This document shows positions 21,599-32,764 of a stretch of 64,000 nucleotides of DNA, piece after piece; position 1 is the stretch's first letter, and the number at the start of each line of letters is the position of its first letter. The stretch comes from Piscinibacter caeni (GTDB lineage: Bacteria > Pseudomonadota > Gammaproteobacteria > Burkholderiales > Burkholderiaceae_C): positions 45,463 through 109,462 of the forward strand of contig QJOU01000017.1 in NCBI GenBank assembly GCA_003265685.1, in the 5' to 3' direction. The notes beneath the pieces are model-generated. The model searched no databases. It worked only from the letters and a program-made list of their open reading frames with translations, and was not told the origin of the DNA. Position numbers and translations under genes: made by a program.

Positions 21599-21763
21599 TC
21601 AGGTCATGTGACGGACCGGTGCCTGCATCCCGGGCAGCGGTTCGCCGGGATGCCGGCCCAGGCTCATCGGCATCGACAGGAAGGTGGTGAGCACCACCGG
21701 CACCAGCGTCATCACGACTACACCGGCAAAGCGTGCGAGGAAATCGCGCAGGTGTGCGTTCAT
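21599..21763 (-). CDS. Small single-helix membrane protein (54 residues)
   Basis: A short gene of 55 codons. The protein begins MNAHLRDFLARF, has one hydrophobic segment (about 13-31, rich in Val, Leu and Thr) and a proline/methionine-rich hydrophilic tail ending RHMT. Its ATG (21763-21761) overlaps the TGA of the upstream small gene in an ATGA junction, the usual sign of translational coupling, and this is the main evidence that it is real. It resembles small membrane regulatory subunits in size, but I recognise no family. It ends 100 bases before the FNR-type site on the same strand. Confidence 0.6.
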   Translation of the reverse strand: MNAHLRDFLARFAGVVVMTLVPVVLTTFLSMPMSLGRHPGEPLPGMQAPVRHMT

Positions 21764-22044
21764 GTCGAAGCCGTCCCCCTGAATACGAGCTGCAGTCCAT
21801 CTCCGCGGCTGTAGTAGTAGTCGCCATTCGGGCTGATGACCACGGCGCGGGCCTTGCGCGCATCGGAGAAGTACCGCCAGCCATGGCCCGGCTCGCCGGG
21901 CTGGGCAGACACGGCGATGGCCTGCATGCCGGCGGCGGCATGGCGACGATCCTTCGACTCCCCGCGATGGTCGCCTGCATAGGAGGAGATGCCCACCAAG
22001 GCGGTCGCCAGAGTGAGCGTCACGCCGATGTTGCTGAGCTTCAT
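21760..22044 (-). CDS. Small exported hypothetical protein
   Basis: 94 residues beginning MKLSNIGVTLTLATALVGIS, a cleavable signal peptide ending near SSYAG. The mature part is charged, with a His/Arg/Asp cluster (DHRGESKDRRHAAAG) and a C-terminal strand region VVISPNGDYYYSRGDGLQLVF. ATG 22044 is chosen over ATG 22050 because the AAAGGA ribosome site is better spaced for it. Translation couples into the 54-residue membrane gene. The pair may form a small envelope module. No homologue is recognised. Codon use is a little less G+C-rich than the neighbours. Confidence 0.65.
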   Translation of the reverse strand: MKLSNIGVTLTLATALVGISSYAGDHRGESKDRRHAAAGMQAIAVSAQPGEPGHGWRYFSDARKARAVVISPNGDYYYSRGDGLQLVFRGTAST

Positions 22045-22138
22045 GATCATTCCTTTCGCGCGGTTCCAGTCGACGCTGACTGTGTGTCTACTCTGGCCGC
22101 CGGAACTTAGGAATGTCTGAGCGCGAACAGCCGCAGCC

Positions 22139-22322
22139 GGCCCGCAGCGGCCGTTGGCCGCTGCGGGCCTGAAGGCCCGTCATGCACGGCTCCCCCGAGC
22201 CCCCTCCGTGAAGGGGCTCCAGCATGTTGGACGGCTCCCCCCAGCCCCCCTCCCGGAGGGGGCTCGGGGGAGCGGTGCGAACGGGCCCACGGCCCTGAGC
22301 GGCCAACGGCCGCTCAGGGCCG
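22139..22322. repeat. Nested inverted-repeat element (BIME/MITE-like)
   Basis: This fills most of the 318-base gap 22045-22362. Outer hairpin 1 has 14-bp arms GGCCCGCAGCGGCC (22139-22152) and its complement (22156-22169) around a GTT loop. Outer hairpin 2 has 15-bp arms at 22290-22304 and 22308-22322 around AAC. Hairpin 2 is hairpin 1 inverted, with two changes per arm that preserve pairing. Inside, GCTCCCCCGAGCCCCCTCC at 22189-22207 recurs imperfectly at 22234-22253 and in inverted form at 22255-22273. The block is thus a 184-bp imperfect palindrome. It could also terminate the TerB-like transcript. Confidence 0.75.
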
Positions 22323-22362
22323 ACAAGCGCCGCAGGATCTATGCGATGAACGCGAAGTCGTA

Positions 22363-22830
22363 TCAGCCGACCCCCGCCTCCTGCTGCGCGCGCAGCCGCG
22401 CGTTCACGTAGGCGCCCTGCGGCACGTGCAGCAGGTCGGCGATGCGCCACAGCACGTGGCGCTCGTGTTCGCTCAGGTGGCCGTCGGCGTAGGCGACGCG
22501 CCACATGTGCTCGATCATGCGCAGCTTCTGCGGCATCTCGAAGGCCGCGTCGATGTGCGAGGTGAAGCCGAACAGGTCGGTGGCCTGGCGGGCCGTGGCC
22601 TCGGCGAGTTCGGCCAGGCGTGCAGCCTCGTCGTCGCCGAGCGCGAACTTGTCGCGCAGCGCCGCCTGCACCGCCTCGCGCTCGCCGGCGTGGAAGCTGG
22701 CGTCGGCGCGCATCACCTCCACCAGCATCACCGCGGTGGCGAGCTGCAGCCGGTGCTCGGCCTCGCGGGCATCGGCCCCCGGTGGTGTCGGGCGCAGGGT
22801 GTCGAACAGGTCCTTGAGCGTCTTCAGCAT
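22363..22830 (-). CDS. TerB-like tellurite-resistance-domain protein
   Basis: 155 residues, all-helical. HRLQLATAVMLVEVMRADAS and the second-half MIEHMWRVAYADGHLSEHE give the paired acidic helices characteristic of TerB-like domains, where Asp/Glu residues of the A-D-G-x-x-x-x-x-E pattern bind divalent metal. Such stand-alone proteins are common and rarely linked to tellurite itself; a membrane-stress or metal-sensing role is usually proposed. The ATG at 22830 overlaps the psuG stop by seven bases, so the pair is probably translated together. The inverted-repeat element follows its stop. Confidence 0.88.
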   Translation of the reverse strand: MLKTLKDLFDTLRPTPPGADAREAEHRLQLATAVMLVEVMRADASFHAGEREAVQAALRDKFALGDDEAARLAELAEATARQATDLFGFTSHIDAAFEMPQKLRMIEHMWRVAYADGHLSEHERHVLWRIADLLHVPQGAYVNARLRAQQEAGVG

Positions 22831-23765
22831 GCGGTGTCCTCGTGCGGGAGCGCGGCCCAGGCGCAGGCGATCGCGGCGGCCAGGCGCGCGTTGGCGCGCA
22901 CCAGTGCGATGTTGCCGCGCAGGCTGTCGCCGCCGGTCAGCGTGGCGATGCGCGCGAGCAGGAAGGGCGTCAGCGCCTTGCCGCCCAGGCCCTGGGCCCG
23001 GGCGTCGGCGAGCGCCTGGGCGATGGCGGCCTCCACCTGCGCGCGCGGCAATGCGTGCTCGGCGGCGATCGGCTGCGTCACCAGCAGGCCGCCGCCGCCC
23101 AGGCGCCACTGCGCTTGCATCGCGCGGGCGATGTCGGCTGGCTCATCGAGCCGGGCATCCACCGGGAAGCCGCTGTCGCGGGTCCAGAACGCGGGCAGCG
23201 TGTCGGTGCCGACGCCGATCACCGGCACGCCGTGGGTCTCGAGCACCTCGAGCGTCAGCCCGAGGTCGAGGATGGCCTTGGGCCCGGCGCACACCACCGC
23301 CACCGGCGTGCGGGCGAGCTCGAGCAGGTCGGCCGAGACGTCGAAGCTGGCCGGCGCGCCGCGGTGCACGCCACCGATGCCGCCGGTGGCGAACACCCGG
23401 ATGCCGGCGCGCGCGGCGATCATCATGGTCGCGGCGACGGTGGTGGCGCCGCTCGCGCCGCGGGCGAGCAGCAGCGGCAGGTCGCGCCGGCTCGCCTTGG
23501 GCAGGGCCGGGCCGCCGCGCGCCAGCGCCTCGAGCTGCGCCGGCGCGAGCCCGGCGCACAGCCGGCCGTCGAGCACCGCGCAGGTGGCGGGCACCGCGCC
23601 CTGCGCGCGCACCTCGTCCTCCAGCGCGCGGGCCGTCTCCAGGTTCTGCGGCCAGGGCATGCCGTGCGAGACGAGCGTCGATTCGAGTGCCACCACTGGC
23701 CGGCCGTCGGCGCGGGCGGCGGCCACCTCGGGGTGCAGGTCGAGCAGGACATCGGGCGAGGGCAT
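22824..23765 (-). CDS. psuG: Pseudouridine-5'-phosphate glycosidase
   Basis: 313 residues, the normal length. The enzyme reversibly cleaves pseudouridine 5'-phosphate to uracil and ribose 5-phosphate in the cytosol, using a Mn ion. Conserved segments visible are VALESTLVSHGMPWPQNLE, GASGATTVAATM, FATGGIGGVHRGA, and the catalytic-site region VVCAGPKAILDLGLTLE with its lysine. The start is ATG 23765; the in-frame extension to 23921 overlaps the divergent glgP start region and lacks a ribosome site. No psuK kinase is adjacent; instead the TerB-like gene overlaps its 3' end. It is divergent from glycogen phosphorylase. Confidence 0.95.
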   Translation of the reverse strand: MPSPDVLLDLHPEVAAARADGRPVVALESTLVSHGMPWPQNLETARALEDEVRAQGAVPATCAVLDGRLCAGLAPAQLEALARGGPALPKASRRDLPLLLARGASGATTVAATMMIAARAGIRVFATGGIGGVHRGAPASFDVSADLLELARTPVAVVCAGPKAILDLGLTLEVLETHGVPVIGVGTDTLPAFWTRDSGFPVDARLDEPADIARAMQAQWRLGGGGLLVTQPIAAEHALPRAQVEAAIAQALADARAQGLGGKALTPFLLARIATLTGGDSLRGNIALVRANARLAAAIACAWAALPHEDTAC

Positions 23766-23839
23766 GGCGGCACTGTAGCGGGCGGCAGGGCGCGGTTCTT
23801 GCGATGACCCTGCGGCCCCAGCCGCAGAGAGGTCCCGCG

Positions 23840-26374
<2,535 letters not shown>

Positions 26375-26382
26375 GAGCCGAG

Positions 26383-29300
26383 ATGACCGTCGAGCACCGT
26401 CCGATCCAGTCGATCCTGATCGCCAACCGGTCGGAGATCGCCATCCGCGTGATGCGCGCCGCCGCCGAGCTGCGCATGCGCACCGTGGGCATCTACTCGC
26501 AGCAGGACCGCCAGGCGCTGCACCGCTTCAAGGCCGACGAGAGCTACCTGGTCGGCGAAGGGCAGAAGCCGCTCGCGGCCTACCTCGACGGTGCGGACAT
26601 CCTGCGCATCGCGCGCCAGGCGGGGGTGGACGCCATCCACCCGGGTTACGGCTTCCTCTCCGAGAACCCGGAGTTCGCCGAGAGCGTGACGGCCGCCGGC
26701 ATCCGCTGGATCGGGCCCTCGCCGCAGGTGATGCGGGTGCTGGGCAACAAGGTCGCGGCGCGCCACGCGGCTGTCAACGCGGGGGTGCAGGTGATGCCGG
26801 CCTCGCCGCCGCTGCCGCACGACCTGGCCGCCTGCCAGCGCGAGGCGGAGGCGATCGGCTACCCGGTGATGCTGAAGGCCAGCTGGGGCGGCGGCGGGCG
26901 CGGCATGCGCGTGATCGAGAAGGCGGCCGACCTGCCCGGCGCGCTCGAGGCTGCGCGGCGCGAGGCGCTCGCGGCCTTCGGCAACGACGAGGTGTACTTC
27001 GAGAAGCTGGTGCGCCGCGCGCGCCACGTCGAGGTGCAGATCCTGGGCGACCTGCACGGCAACCTGGTGCACCTGCACGAGCGCGACTGCACCGCGCAGC
27101 GCCGCAACCAGAAGGTGGTGGAGCGCGCCCCCGCACCCTACCTCGACCCCGCGCGGCGCGCCGCCTTGTGCGAGAGCGCGCTGCAGCTGATGCGCTCGGT
27201 GGGCTACACGCATGCCGGCACGGTCGAGTTCCTGATGGATGCGGACTCGGGCCAGTGTTACTTCATCGAGGTCAACCCGCGCATCCAGGTCGAGCACACG
27301 GTGACCGAGATGATCACCGGCATCGACATCGTGAAGGCGCAGATCCGCGTCACCGAGGGCGCGTGGATCGGGCTGCCGGACGGTGATGCGCGGCCCTCGG
27401 TCGGCATCCCGGCGCAGGACAAGATCGCGCTCAATGGCACCGCGCTGCAGTGCCGCGTGACCACCGAAGACCCGGAGAACGGCTTCCTGCCCGACTACGG
27501 CCGCATCGCCGCCTACCGCAGCGCGGCCGGCTTCGGCATCCGGCTCGATGCCGGCACGGCCTACACCGGCGCGGTGATCACACCCTACTACGACTCGCTG
27601 CTCGTCAAGGTCACCGCCTGGGCGCCGACCTCGGCCGAGACCACGCAGCGCATGGATCGTGCGCTGCGCGAGTTCCGCATCCGCGGCGTCACCACCAACC
27701 TGCAGTTCCTGGAGAACCTGATCAACCACCCGGCCTTCGTGGCCGGCGAGATCACCACCCGCTTCATCGAGAACACGCCCGAGCTGCTGGCCTTCAGTGC
27801 GCGGCGCGACCGCGCTACCAAGCTGCTCGGCTTCCTGGCCGAGACGGTGGTGCACGGCAACCCGGAGGTGAAGGGCCGCGAGTTGCCGGCGCTGCCGCTG
27901 CCCAAGCCGGTGCTGCCGAAGGTCGACGCAGCGTCGCCGATTCCGCCCGGTACACGCGACCGGCTCAAGCATCTCGGCCCGGCCGGCTTCGCGCAGTGGA
28001 TGCTGGGCGAGGAGCGTGTGCTCGTCACCGACACCACGCTGCGCGATGCGCACCAGTCGCTGCTGGCCACCCGCATGCGCACGGCCGACATGCTGCCGAT
28101 CGCGCCGTTCTACGCGCGCGCACTGCCGCAGCTGTTCTCGCTCGAGTGCTGGGGCGGCGCCACCTTCGACGTGGCGATCCGTTTCCTGAAGGAGGACCCG
28201 TGGGAGCGCCTGGCCGCGCTGCGCACCCGCGTGCCCAATGTGCTGTTCCAGATGCTGCTGCGCGGCTCCAACGCGGTGGGCTACACCAACTACGCCGACA
28301 ACGTGGTGCGCCACTTCGTGCAGCAGGCGGCGGCCGGCGGCATCGACCTGTTCCGCGTGTTCGATTCGCTGAACTGGGTGAAGAACATGCGCGTCGCGAT
28401 CGACGCGGTGCTCGAGACCGGCGCGCTGTGCGAGGGCGCGATCTGCTACACGGCCGACCTGTTCGACCCGGCGCGCCCGAAGTACGCGCTCGACTATTAC
28501 CTCGGCATCGCGCGCGAGCTGCAGCGCTCCGGCGTGCACGTCCTCGCCATCAAGGACATGGCCGGCGTGTGCCGGCCGCGCGCCGCTGCGGCGCTGGTGA
28601 AGGCGCTGAAGGCCGAGACCGGGCTGCCGATCCACTTCCACACCCACGACACCAGCGGCGCCTCGGCCGCCTCGGTGCTGGCCGCCATCGAGGCCGGCTG
28701 CGACGCGGTGGACGGCGCGCTCGACGCGATGAGCGGGCTGACCTCGCAGCCCAACCTGTCGGCCATCGCGGCCGCGCTGGCCGGCACGCCGCGCGACCCC
28801 GGCCTGAGCGCCGACGCGCTGCACGAGGCCTCGATGTACTTCGAGGGCGTGCGGCGCTTCTACGCGCCCTTCGAGAGCGAGATCCGCAGCGGCACCGCGG
28901 ACGTGTACCGCCACGAGATGCCCGGCGGCCAGTACACCAACCTGCGCGAGCAGGCCCGTGCGCTCGGCCTCGCGCCGCGCTGGAGCGAGGTGTCGCAGAC
29001 CTATGCCGACGTGAACCGGCTGTTCGGCGACATCGTCAAGGTCACGCCCACCTCCAAGGTCGTCGGTGACATGGCGCTGATGATGGTCGCCAGCGACCTG
29101 AGCGCCGAGGCCGTGCTCGACCCGGCGCGCGAGATCAACTTCCCCGAGTCGGTGGTCTCGCTGTTCAAGGGCGAGCTGGGCTTTCCGCCGGACGGTTTTC
29201 CGCCCGAGGTGTCGCGCAAGGTCCTGCGCCTGGGCGCCGACGAGCCGCCGCCGGCGCCGTACCGGCCGGGCGACCGGCTGGCGCCGGTGGACCTCGCGGC

Positions 29301-29871
29301 CGCGCGCCGGCAGGCCGAGCAGGAGTGCGAACAGCCGGTGACGGAGGCGCAGTTCTCATCCTGGCTGATGTACCCAAAGCAGATGCGCGAGTTCTGCGCC
29401 CACCAGCGCCGCTACGGCGACACCTCGCAGCTGCCGACGCCGGTGTTCTTCTACGGCCCGCAGCCGCAGCAGGAGATCGCGGTCGAGATCGACCCCGGCA
29501 AGACCTTGCTGGTCGCGTTGCAGGCCGTGGCGCCGGACGGCGAGACGGCGCAGAAGGTGCAGTTCGAGCTGAACGGCCAGTCGCGCACGGTGCGCATCGC
29601 GCTGGCCACGGCCGGCGCGGCGGCGTCGCGGCCGCAGGCCGACCCGGGCAACCCGGGCCATGTGGCGGCGCCGATGCCCGGCGCGATCGTCAGCGTCGCG
29701 GTCGCCAAGGGACAGCGCGTCAGTGCCGGCAGCACCCTGCTGGCGCTCGAGGCGATGAAGATGGAGACCCACGTCACCGCGGACCGCGACGCCGAGGTCG
29801 AGCAGGTGCTCGTCGCCCCGGGCGACCGGGTGCAGGCCAAGGAACTGATCGTGGTGCTGAAGCCGCTCTGA
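26383..29871 (+). CDS. pyc: Pyruvate carboxylase
   Basis: 1162 residues, single-chain enzyme converting pyruvate, bicarbonate and ATP to oxaloacetate. Biotin carboxylase occupies about 8-470 (ILIANRSEIAIRVMRAA; ATP loop KASWGGGGRGMRVI; FIEVNPRIQVEH). The carboxyltransferase spans about 545-830 (DTTLRDAHQSLLATRMRT; CWGGATFDVAIRFL), then a PYC/OADA domain to about 1050. The biotinyl domain carries biotin on Lys1126 in ALEAMKMETH. All four parts of an alpha-4 type enzyme are in order and full length. It follows glgP closely with an AGGAG site. Together with the malic enzyme elsewhere in the window it balances pyruvate against C4 acids. Confidence 0.97.
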   Translation: MTVEHRPIQSILIANRSEIAIRVMRAAAELRMRTVGIYSQQDRQALHRFKADESYLVGEGQKPLAAYLDGADILRIARQAGVDAIHPGYGFLSENPEFAESVTAAGIRWIGPSPQVMRVLGNKVAARHAAVNAGVQVMPASPPLPHDLAACQREAEAIGYPVMLKASWGGGGRGMRVIEKAADLPGALEAARREALAAFGNDEVYFEKLVRRARHVEVQILGDLHGNLVHLHERDCTAQRRNQKVVERAPAPYLDPARRAALCESALQLMRSVGYTHAGTVEFLMDADSGQCYFIEVNPRIQVEHTVTEMITGIDIVKAQIRVTEGAWIGLPDGDARPSVGIPAQDKIALNGTALQCRVTTEDPENGFLPDYGRIAAYRSAAGFGIRLDAGTAYTGAVITPYYDSLLVKVTAWAPTSAETTQRMDRALREFRIRGVTTNLQFLENLINHPAFVAGEITTRFIENTPELLAFSARRDRATKLLGFLAETVVHGNPEVKGRELPALPLPKPVLPKVDAASPIPPGTRDRLKHLGPAGFAQWMLGEERVLVTDTTLRDAHQSLLATRMRTADMLPIAPFYARALPQLFSLECWGGATFDVAIRFLKEDPWERLAALRTRVPNVLFQMLLRGSNAVGYTNYADNVVRHFVQQAAAGGIDLFRVFDSLNWVKNMRVAIDAVLETGALCEGAICYTADLFDPARPKYALDYYLGIARELQRSGVHVLAIKDMAGVCRPRAAAALVKALKAETGLPIHFHTHDTSGASAASVLAAIEAGCDAVDGALDAMSGLTSQPNLSAIAAALAGTPRDPGLSADALHEASMYFEGVRRFYAPFESEIRSGTADVYRHEMPGGQYTNLREQARALGLAPRWSEVSQTYADVNRLFGDIVKVTPTSKVVGDMALMMVASDLSAEAVLDPAREINFPESVVSLFKGELGFPPDGFPPEVSRKVLRLGADEPPPAPYRPGDRLAPVDLAAARRQAEQECEQPVTEAQFSSWLMYPKQMREFCAHQRRYGDTSQLPTPVFFYGPQPQQEIAVEIDPGKTLLVALQAVAPDGETAQKVQFELNGQSRTVRIALATAGAAASRPQADPGNPGHVAAPMPGAIVSVAVAKGQRVSAGSTLLALEAMKMETHVTADRDAEVEQVLVAPGDRVQAKELIVVLKPL

Positions 29872-29929
29872 GCGCCGCGGCCGCCGCCGCCCGCACAATC
29901 GCCGGCTCGAGCCACCGGCGGGAGCGCGC

Positions 29930-30166
29930 ATGAAGACCTACGAGATCGAGATCCAGCGGCTGAAGTCGGCACGGCACGACAGCGGCATGATCGAGCTGGG
30001 CGCCGACCTGCTGGTCGCGCCGCGCCCGCCGCGCGACGAGGGCGCGCCGTCGAGCAGCCTGCGCCTGCCGGTCGAACATGCGCGCACGCTGCTGATCCTG
30101 CTGAAGCAGCAGCTCGGCGAGCTCGACAAGCTGCACCCGCGCAGCCGGCGCTCGGGCCGCGCCTGA
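29930..30166 (+). CDS. Small hypothetical protein
   Basis: 78 residues beginning MKTYEIEIQRLKSARHDSGM. The N-terminal half forms a short strand-rich segment (MIELGADLLVAPRP) and the C-terminal half a Leu-rich helix (HARTLLILLKQQLGELDKL) with a basic tail. A GCGGGAGCG ribosome-site-like stretch precedes the ATG, and ACAATC upstream may be a -10. It is 58 bases after pyc on the same strand. No export signal. I do not recognise the family; similar short proteins occur in Burkholderiales as far as I recall. Confidence 0.6.
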   Translation: MKTYEIEIQRLKSARHDSGMIELGADLLVAPRPPRDEGAPSSSLRLPVEHARTLLILLKQQLGELDKLHPRSRRSGRA

Positions 30167-30216
30167 CAGGCCGCTCGGGGCGAAGCCGGCCCTGGGGGCG
30201 CAGAAGGTGCCGGTTT

Positions 30217-30594
30217 GTGGTCATGTCGTTCCGGCCGGAATCCGATGACACCTACGGCACGATCGAGCGCGTCTGCAAGAGCTTTCGCCTGCAATGCAAC
30301 CGCACCGACAAGACGAACCAGACCGAACGCATCTTCAGCAAGATCGTGCAGGGCATCCGCGAGGCTGCCTTCGTGGTGGCCGACGTGACCTATGGTGGAC
30401 CGAACATCTACTACGAGTTGGGTTACGCAGAGGCACTGGGCAAGACCGTTGTCGTGATCGCCAAGGACGGTACCGAATTGCCCTTCGACACGAAAGATGT
30501 TCCGACCCTCATGTGGTCCGATCAGACGCGGCTTGCGCAGAAACTCAGCGCCCGCATCCAGGCGATCACTGGGCAGACGGCGTTGCAGCCTTGA
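30217..30594 (+). CDS. TIR-like / nucleoside-deoxyribosyltransferase-like domain protein, possibly 5'-truncated
   Basis: 125 residues with the flavodoxin-like order of the TIR-like/nucleoside 2-deoxyribosyltransferase superfamily: opening VVMSFRPE, then IFSKIVQGIREAAFVVADVT, then NIYYELGYAEALGKTVVVI and LPFDTKDVP. In this superfamily the conserved Glu of YYELGYA is part of the active site. The start is uncertain: GTG 30217 or ATG 30223 have no ribosome site. The same frame stays open back into the preceding gene, with residues that could extend the first strand. Base composition is lower in G+C than its neighbours. It may be a complete small TIR-like protein or a 5'-truncated acquired fragment. 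Substrate unknown. Confidence 0.6.
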   Translation: MVMSFRPESDDTYGTIERVCKSFRLQCNRTDKTNQTERIFSKIVQGIREAAFVVADVTYGGPNIYYELGYAEALGKTVVVIAKDGTELPFDTKDVPTLMWSDQTRLAQKLSARIQAITGQTALQP

Positions 30595-30731
30595 CCCCGC
30601 ACACTCAGGCATAGCCGCCACCCGCCCCTCGACCGAAGCTCACGCTGCCCGGTCCTCAGCGCCGCCGCCGCTTGCGCCGGCTCAAGGGGCGCCTCCGCTC
30701 GCGGCCTAGGATGGCCCGCGGAGGTGCTGCC

Positions 30732-31622
30732 ATGGCTGCAGGCGGGAAAGTCAGCCTGTTCATCGAGAGCCTGATCGCGCCCGTCCTGGCCGCAGGTGCA
30801 GGCTGGGTCATCGGCTACTTCATGGCCGCCGGCTCGTCGGGCGGCCGGTCGGGCGACGGCACCGCTGGCGCATTGGCCGGGGCGGTGCTCGGTGCGCTGC
30901 TGGTGCTCGTGCCGCGCTGGCTGCGCGCGGCGTGGCGCGGGCGTGCCAGGCACGCGGCGCCGGGCGAGTTCGGCACCATCGTCGCCATCTCGAAGGAGCC
31001 GCCGCCGGGGGCACCGTGGTACCACTGGCTCTACGTGCTGGTCGACGTGCAGGGCCGGCGCCTCAAGCTGAAGGTGCCCGCTGGGCAGGCCAAGGCCTTC
31101 TCGGAGCGCTTCGCGGTCGGCGACGTCGGGCGCATCGTCGTGTCGGGCAAGGAGCTGGTGCAGTTCGCTCCGGCATCGGAGACGGCGCCGGTGCGGCCGA
31201 AGACCGGCATCAAGGTGTTCGTCTCCTATGCCCATGGGCACGACCGGGAAGGGCAGATGGCCGAGTACCTGGCCCAGGTGTTCCGCACCGCCGGGCTCGA
31301 ACCCTGGGTCGACACGAGCGCGGTGAAGCCGGGCCAGAAGCTGCGCGAGGAGCTGGCCCGGCGCATCCGCGAGGCCGACTACTTCGTGCCGCTGCTGTCG
31401 CCGGACTACATGGCCTCGCCCTGGTGCCTGAAGGAGTTCGAGACGGCCGCCGAGGCGGGCATCCCGATGCGGCCGGTCAAGATCGCCGAAGGCCGGCTCG
31501 TGCCGCCGCCCGCGCTGAAGACGCTGTACGACGAGAAGGCCGGCGAGCCGGTCTACCTCGACATGAACTCGCGCGACGCCCCGGCGCGGCTGCGCGAGAT
31601 GGCCGACGCGATGGCGGGCTGA
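30732..31622 (+). CDS. Membrane-anchored TIR-domain protein
   Basis: 296 residues. Two N-terminal membrane helices (about 10-33 and 46-63) are followed by a small beta-rich linker domain (about 78-150) and a TIR domain at about 158-292. TIR motifs: IKVFVSYAHGHD strand A, LEPWVDTSAVKPGQKL BB-loop, and SPWCLKEFE with Glu235 at the catalytic NADase position. ATG 30732 is used because GGAGG lies seven bases upstream; upstream in-frame ATGs at 30711 and 30672 lack this. A CTAGGAT -10-like element is close by. Its 3' end overlaps the opposing alr gene by 70 bases. Likely a membrane-bound signalling or NAD-cleaving protein. Confidence 0.87.
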   Translation: MAAGGKVSLFIESLIAPVLAAGAGWVIGYFMAAGSSGGRSGDGTAGALAGAVLGALLVLVPRWLRAAWRGRARHAAPGEFGTIVAISKEPPPGAPWYHWLYVLVDVQGRRLKLKVPAGQAKAFSERFAVGDVGRIVVSGKELVQFAPASETAPVRPKTGIKVFVSYAHGHDREGQMAEYLAQVFRTAGLEPWVDTSAVKPGQKLREELARRIREADYFVPLLSPDYMASPWCLKEFETAAEAGIPMRPVKIAEGRLVPPPALKTLYDEKAGEPVYLDMNSRDAPARLREMADAMAG

Positions 31623-32764
31623 GAGTCCGACAGGCATTCCAGCGCGCCGAGGCCCGGGGCCACATGCCGGCGCGCGTAGCGGCGCCCCAGGCCGGTCAGC
31701 AGCTCGTAGGCGATGGAGCCTGCGTCGGCGGCCACGGCGTCGAGGCCGGCGCGCCCGCCGATCAACGTGACCGCCATGCCCGGCTGCAGTTCGCCCTCGG
31801 CCAGCGCGCCCGCATCGAGCGTGATCGTGTCCATCGAGACGCGGCCGACCAGCGGCAGCGGCACGTCGCCGAACCAGGCCGCCCCGCGGTTGCCCCCGCT
31901 GCGCAGCCAGCCGTCGGCGTAGCCGACCGCGACGGTCGCGATGCGGGTCGGCCGCTCGCTGTGCCAGGTGGCGCCGTAGCCCACCGCAGTGCCGGCCTCG
32001 ACGTGGCGCGCCTGGATCACGCGGGCGTCCAGCCGAAGCACGGGCTGCAGCGGATTCGGCGCACCCGCCACCGGCGCGATGCCGTACAGGGCCGCGCCCG
32101 GGCGGACCAGGTCGAAGTGGAAATCCTCGCCGAGGAAGATGCCCGACGAATTCGCGAGGCTGGCGGGCGCGGCGGGCAGCAGCCGCCGCGCGACCAGGAA
32201 GCGGTGCCGCTGTGCCGCGTTGGCCGGATGGGCCGGCTCGTCCGCACAGGCGAGGTGGCTCATCACGAGGCCGACACGCACGCCGGCCCAGGCCTGCGGG
32301 TCGGCCGCGAGGCCGCGCAGTTCCTCGGGCGCGAGCCCGAGCCGCGCCATGCCGGTGTCCACCTGCACGACCGCCTCGAGCTCGCGGTCGAGCCGGTGCG
32401 CGAGCGCGCGCCAGCCCTCGAGCTGGGCGCGGCTGTTGAGCACCGGCCGCACGCCGTGGGCGACGAAGTCCGGCTCGCTGCCCGGCATCGGGCCGTGCAG
32501 CACCGAGACGCTGGCGTCGTGCGGCAGCAGCGGCCGCAGCGCGATCGCCTCGTCGAGGTGGGCCACGAAGAACTGCCGGCAGCCGGCCGTCGCGAGCGCC
32601 GGGCCGACCTGCGCGGCGCCCAGGCCGTAGGCGTCGGCCTTCAGCACCGCGGCGCAGGCGGCGCGGCCGACGCGGCCCTGCAGCAGCCGCCAGTTGGCGA
32701 CGATCGCACCGAGGTCGATCGTCAGGGTCGCGCCGGCCGAGGCGTCGTCGCGCCGCGTGCTCAT
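31553..32764 (-). CDS. alr: Alanine racemase (catabolic type)
   Basis: 403 residues. Pyridoxal-phosphate enzyme interconverting L- and D-alanine in the cytosol. The cofactor lysine lies in CAAVLKADAYGLGA and the second catalytic tyrosine in VGYGATWHS; VGRVSMDTITLD is also typical. It starts in an ATGA overlap with the alanine symporter gene and is the last gene after dadA and agcS, so it resembles DadX. The core ends near YARRHV; about 33 further residues of low-similarity sequence run antisense into the 3' end of the TIR gene, overlapping by 70 bases. A downstream stop loss during evolution would explain the extension. Confidence 0.93.
   Translation of the reverse strand: MSTRRDDASAGATLTIDLGAIVANWRLLQGRVGRAACAAVLKADAYGLGAAQVGPALATAGCRQFFVAHLDEAIALRPLLPHDASVSVLHGPMPGSEPDFVAHGVRPVLNSRAQLEGWRALAHRLDRELEAVVQVDTGMARLGLAPEELRGLAADPQAWAGVRVGLVMSHLACADEPAHPANAAQRHRFLVARRLLPAAPASLANSSGIFLGEDFHFDLVRPGAALYGIAPVAGAPNPLQPVLRLDARVIQARHVEAGTAVGYGATWHSERPTRIATVAVGYADGWLRSGGNRGAAWFGDVPLPLVGRVSMDTITLDAGALAEGELQPGMAVTLIGGRAGLDAVAADAGSIAYELLTGLGRRYARRHVAPGLGALECLSDSQPAIASAISRSRAGASREFMSR

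Noticed and set aside
21733..22110. 125-codon plus-strand frame
   Set aside because: It overlaps the minus-strand exported gene, which has a signal peptide and a coupled downstream gene.
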